DNA of 62,716 nt. Origin: JBCCMA01 sp039026595 (GTDB lineage: Bacteria; Pseudomonadota; Gammaproteobacteria; Steroidobacterales; JBCCMA01). The stretch spans positions 1 to 62,716 of the forward strand of contig JBCCMA010000003.1 in assembly GCA_039026595.1 (NCBI GenBank), read 5' to 3'. A program made the translations under genes and the position numbers. How positions within the stretch are numbered: the stretch's first letter is position 1; each line of letters begins with the position of its first letter. The notes under the pieces are model-generated. The model saw nothing but the letters and a program-made list of their open reading frames with translations. It made no database searches and had not been told where the DNA came from. Shown here piece by piece: positions 60,787 to 62,716 of the stretch.

Positions 60787-61887
60787 CTACAGCCGCATTG
60801 GCATAACAACGTAAGTACACCGCGTTTCGCCGGGGTCCCGGATGATGCAGCTGCTATTCGCATCCGTTACCTGCATTTCCACTTGATCGTGTTCAAGGGC
60901 CCCCAACGCATCCAATAAATAGTTGACGTTAAAGCCAATCTCAACGCCACTGCCCACGTACTCCACTTCCAGCTGTTCTTCCGCTTCCTCTTGCTCGGGG
61001 TTATGCGCCTGAATCAGCAAGGTCGTGTCTTTGAGTTCCAGCCGGATACCACGGTATTTCTCGTTTGACAGGATCGCTGTGCGTTGCAGCGCCTTACGCA
61101 AGGCGTCGCGCTCCGCCTTCAGGCCCTCATTTTGCGATTTGGGTATCACGCGCTCGTACTCCGGGAATCGGCCGTCGACAAGCTTGGAAGTGAAACGCAG
61201 TGACGCGATCTCCACGCGCGCATGGTTACTGCCAATCGACATACGAATATCGGGCCCGTCATCCGACAGCATCCGATAAAGCTCCAGCACGCCCTTCCTT
61301 GGAATAATCACCTGCTGCTGCGCGTTGCCACCGTGTTCGAGCTCCACATCGCAGAGCGCCAGGCGATGCCCGTCGGTCGCGACGGAGCGAATGCGTTTGT
61401 TGCCCACCTCGAGAAGCAAACCGTTGAGGTAGTAGCGGACATCCTGATTGGCCATCGCGAACTGCGTCTTTTCAAGCAGTCGTTTTAATTCAGACTGAGG
61501 CAACGTGAGCGTTTGCTGCGCACCAATGTTGTCCACCGTTGGGAATTCGTCCGCCGGGAGCGTTGATAGCGTAAAGCGGCTGCGAGCTGCCGTGACCGTT
61601 ACACGATCGCCTTTTAACGTGACAGTGACAGGCGTGCCCTCCGGCAACGCTCGGCATATATCCAGAAACTTCCGACCCGGCACTGTGACGGTGCCCTCTT
61701 CAAGTATCTCGGCCCCGCCAGTCGCCATGAGCTCGACTTCAAGATCTGTGGCAGTCACGGTCAACGACTCACCTTCAGCCACCAACAGGAAGTTCGCCAG
61801 AATCGGCATGGTTTGGCGTCTCTCTACCACGCCCACGATGGCCTGCAGTGGCGTTAACAGATTTTCTCTCGAGACTCGAAATTTCAT
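60787..61887 (-). CDS. dnaN: DNA polymerase III beta sliding clamp
   Basis: 366 residues from ATG 61887 (MKFRVSRENLLTPLQAIVGV); an in-frame ATG seven codons upstream is less usual. Three-fold clamp domains; markers RRQTMPILANFLL, VATDGHRLALCDVEL, IIPRKGVLELYRML and the C-terminal YVVMPMRL that lines the partner-binding pocket. Holds polymerase on DNA. 217 bp separate it from dnaA. Confidence 0.99.
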   Translation of the reverse strand: MKFRVSRENLLTPLQAIVGVVERRQTMPILANFLLVAEGESLTVTATDLEVELMATGGAEILEEGTVTVPGRKFLDICRALPEGTPVTVTLKGDRVTVTAARSRFTLSTLPADEFPTVDNIGAQQTLTLPQSELKRLLEKTQFAMANQDVRYYLNGLLLEVGNKRIRSVATDGHRLALCDVELEHGGNAQQQVIIPRKGVLELYRMLSDDGPDIRMSIGSNHARVEIASLRFTSKLVDGRFPEYERVIPKSQNEGLKAERDALRKALQRTAILSNEKYRGIRLELKDTTLLIQAHNPEQEEAEEQLEVEYVGSGVEIGFNVNYLLDALGALEHDQVEMQVTDANSSCIIRDPGETRCTYVVMPMRL

Positions 61888-62104
61888 TCGGGCGTGTCCT
61901 ATTAACAAGATTTATAAAATATTAATTAAGAATTGTTGTTGTTGTTGGGCTCGAAGGCAGCGGTGGAAAAAAACTAAAAATATAATAAAATCAATTTCTT
62001 AAACTCAGAATTTGCGCGTGTAACCGGTTGATCAACCCGGTGTACAGCCTGTGGAAAACCTCTGCATGAAATGGCATGCCGATGTTGTCCACAGCTTATC
62101 CACA
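61888..62104. other. dnaA-dnaN gap: AT-rich tracts, (TTG)5 and DnaA boxes; possible secondary oriC
   Basis: 217 bp. Two AT-rich tracts (about 61901-61933 and 61964-62006) stand out in this G+C-rich window and flank a (TTG)5 run at 61933-61947. DnaA boxes follow next to the dnaA stop: TTATCCACA perfect at 62096-62104 (plus), TTGTCCACA at 62085-62093 (plus, one mismatch), and TTTTCCACA at 62050-62058 (minus, fits TTWTNCACA). This is the layout of an origin or of DnaA-regulated dnaN transcription. In pseudomonads the main origin is before dnaA, so both readings remain open. Confidence 0.6.
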
Positions 62105-62716
62105 CTAACCATCCAGCTTTCTCAACAGGTTGTTATAGTCTTCTTCCACAGAGGAGTTGGTCGACCGTAACTCCTTGATTTTACGGCACGCGTGCATCAC
62201 GGTCGTATGGTCGCGGCCGCCGAACGCCTCGCCGATTTCCGGCAGGCTGTGGTTGGTGAGTTCTTTGGACAGGGCCATGGCCATCTGCCGAGGACGCGTG
62301 ATTGCGCGTCGCCGACTGGCCGACTGGAGATCACTCAAACGGATCTTGAAGTACTCGACCACCGTTTTCTTGATGTTGTCGACGCTGACCAGGCGGTCCC
62401 GACGTTGTACGAAGTCGTGGAGGATTTCGCGCGTGACGTCGACCGTGATGGGTGCGCCCCGGAAGTTGGCGCCTGCGATCAGTCTTGTTAGCGCACCCTC
62501 GAGCTCTCGCACGTTGGAGCGGACCAGTCTTGCAATGAAAAACGCCACATCGTCATCGAGCGCAACGCCCATCGACAGGCCTTTGCGTTTGAGAATGGCG
62601 ACGCTGGTTTCGAGCTCCGGCGGCTCAATAGCTACTGTGATGCCCCAGCCAAACCGGGATCTTAGCCGTTCCTCAAGCCCTTCCACCTCGCGCGGGTAGC
62701 TGTCGCATGTGAGAAC
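62105..62716 (-). CDS. dnaA: Chromosomal replication initiator DnaA, C-terminal part
   Basis: The frame is open at the right window edge (VLTCDSYPREVEGLEERL is the first visible stretch), 203 residues to the stop. Visible: end of the AAA+ domain (LRSRFGWGITVAIEPPELET, VRSNVRELEGALTRL) and the DNA-binding domain IV with the box-binding helix-turn-helix RRAITRPRQMAMALSKELT and GGRDHTTVMHACRKI. Binds DnaA boxes to melt the origin. The N-terminal half and its promoter lie outside. Confidence 0.98.
   Translation of the reverse strand, partial: VLTCDSYPREVEGLEERLRSRFGWGITVAIEPPELETSVAILKRKGLSMGVALDDDVAFFIARLVRSNVRELEGALTRLIAGANFRGAPITVDVTREILHDFVQRRDRLVSVDNIKKTVVEYFKIRLSDLQSASRRRAITRPRQMAMALSKELTNHSLPEIGEAFGGRDHTTVMHACRKIKELRSTNSSVEEDYNNLLRKLDG

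Noticed and set aside
61933..61947. (TTG)5 run as a phase-variable repeat
   Set aside because: Trinucleotide unit in a non-coding gap next to replication genes; no frame to switch. Kept only as a detail of the gap.
1..62716. CRISPR array, insertion sequence, prophage or defence island
   Set aside because: No regularly spaced repeats, transposase, integrase, nuclease-helicase cluster or attachment-site pair was seen on either strand.

Overview
The window is a compact, G+C-rich (roughly 60% by eye) stretch of a proteobacterial chromosome. Its gene content points to a gammaproteobacterium: SecB, TamA/TamB, EnvC, a glnA-ntrB-ntrC block with a sigma-54 promoter, split glycyl-tRNA synthetase, and the order dnaA-dnaN-recF-gyrB. 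I cannot name a genus. About 58 protein genes are supported. I found no rRNA, tRNA, insertion sequence, prophage or CRISPR array. Most genes are core metabolism, envelope or replication functions, packed in operons whose stop and start codons overlap (ATGA or GTGA).

Left part (1-18.9 kb): the end of a large beta-propeller protein, a FAD amine oxidase whose domain order is permuted, an NTF2-like protein, and a complete unfused tryptophan operon on the minus strand (trpL-trpE-G-D-C-F-B-A followed by a glutathione S-transferase). The trp operon is preceded by a classic attenuator: a 24-residue leader peptide with three consecutive Trp codons, and a terminator hairpin that can be replaced by an antiterminator. 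Upstream lie a DUF885 lipoprotein, an SLC13-type transporter, an FlhC-like regulator facing an unknown helical protein across a dyad-rich intergenic region, a PLP-dependent dehydratase, thymidine kinase, and a coupled trio of MAPEG protein, DUF2007/zinc-ribbon protein and HslV-like Ntn hydrolase.

Middle part (18.9-45.6 kb): a zinc metallopeptidase; the cell-envelope operon gpmI-envC-ctpA-lipoprotein; the divergent operon rhodanese-grxC-secB-gpsA; small membrane proteins; an asparagine-synthase-like protein that lacks the usual N-terminal cysteine nucleophile; a two-component system; an RRM protein; tamA-tamB; and the nitrogen-control block. In that block glnA has a recognisable -24/-12 promoter with two upstream NtrC-type sites one about 31 bp from the other, and ntrB and ntrC are encoded downstream.

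Right part (46-62.7 kb): glyQ-glyS leads into an envelope/LPS-like run (membrane protein, gmhB, acyltransferase, GT4 glycosyltransferase, single-POTRA Omp85 protein, small outer-membrane barrel, GT2 glycosyltransferase). Then come a DNA glycosylase, a solitary HMG-CoA synthase, and the replication cluster gyrB-recF-dnaN-dnaA on the minus strand. The dnaA-dnaN gap is AT-rich and holds DnaA-box sequences. No new defence or mobile system is apparent. The most unusual items are the permuted amine oxidase, the FlhC-like regulator pair, the start-less coding-like frame after the Ntn hydrolase, and the trp leader whose predicted transcription start coincides with its own start codon.
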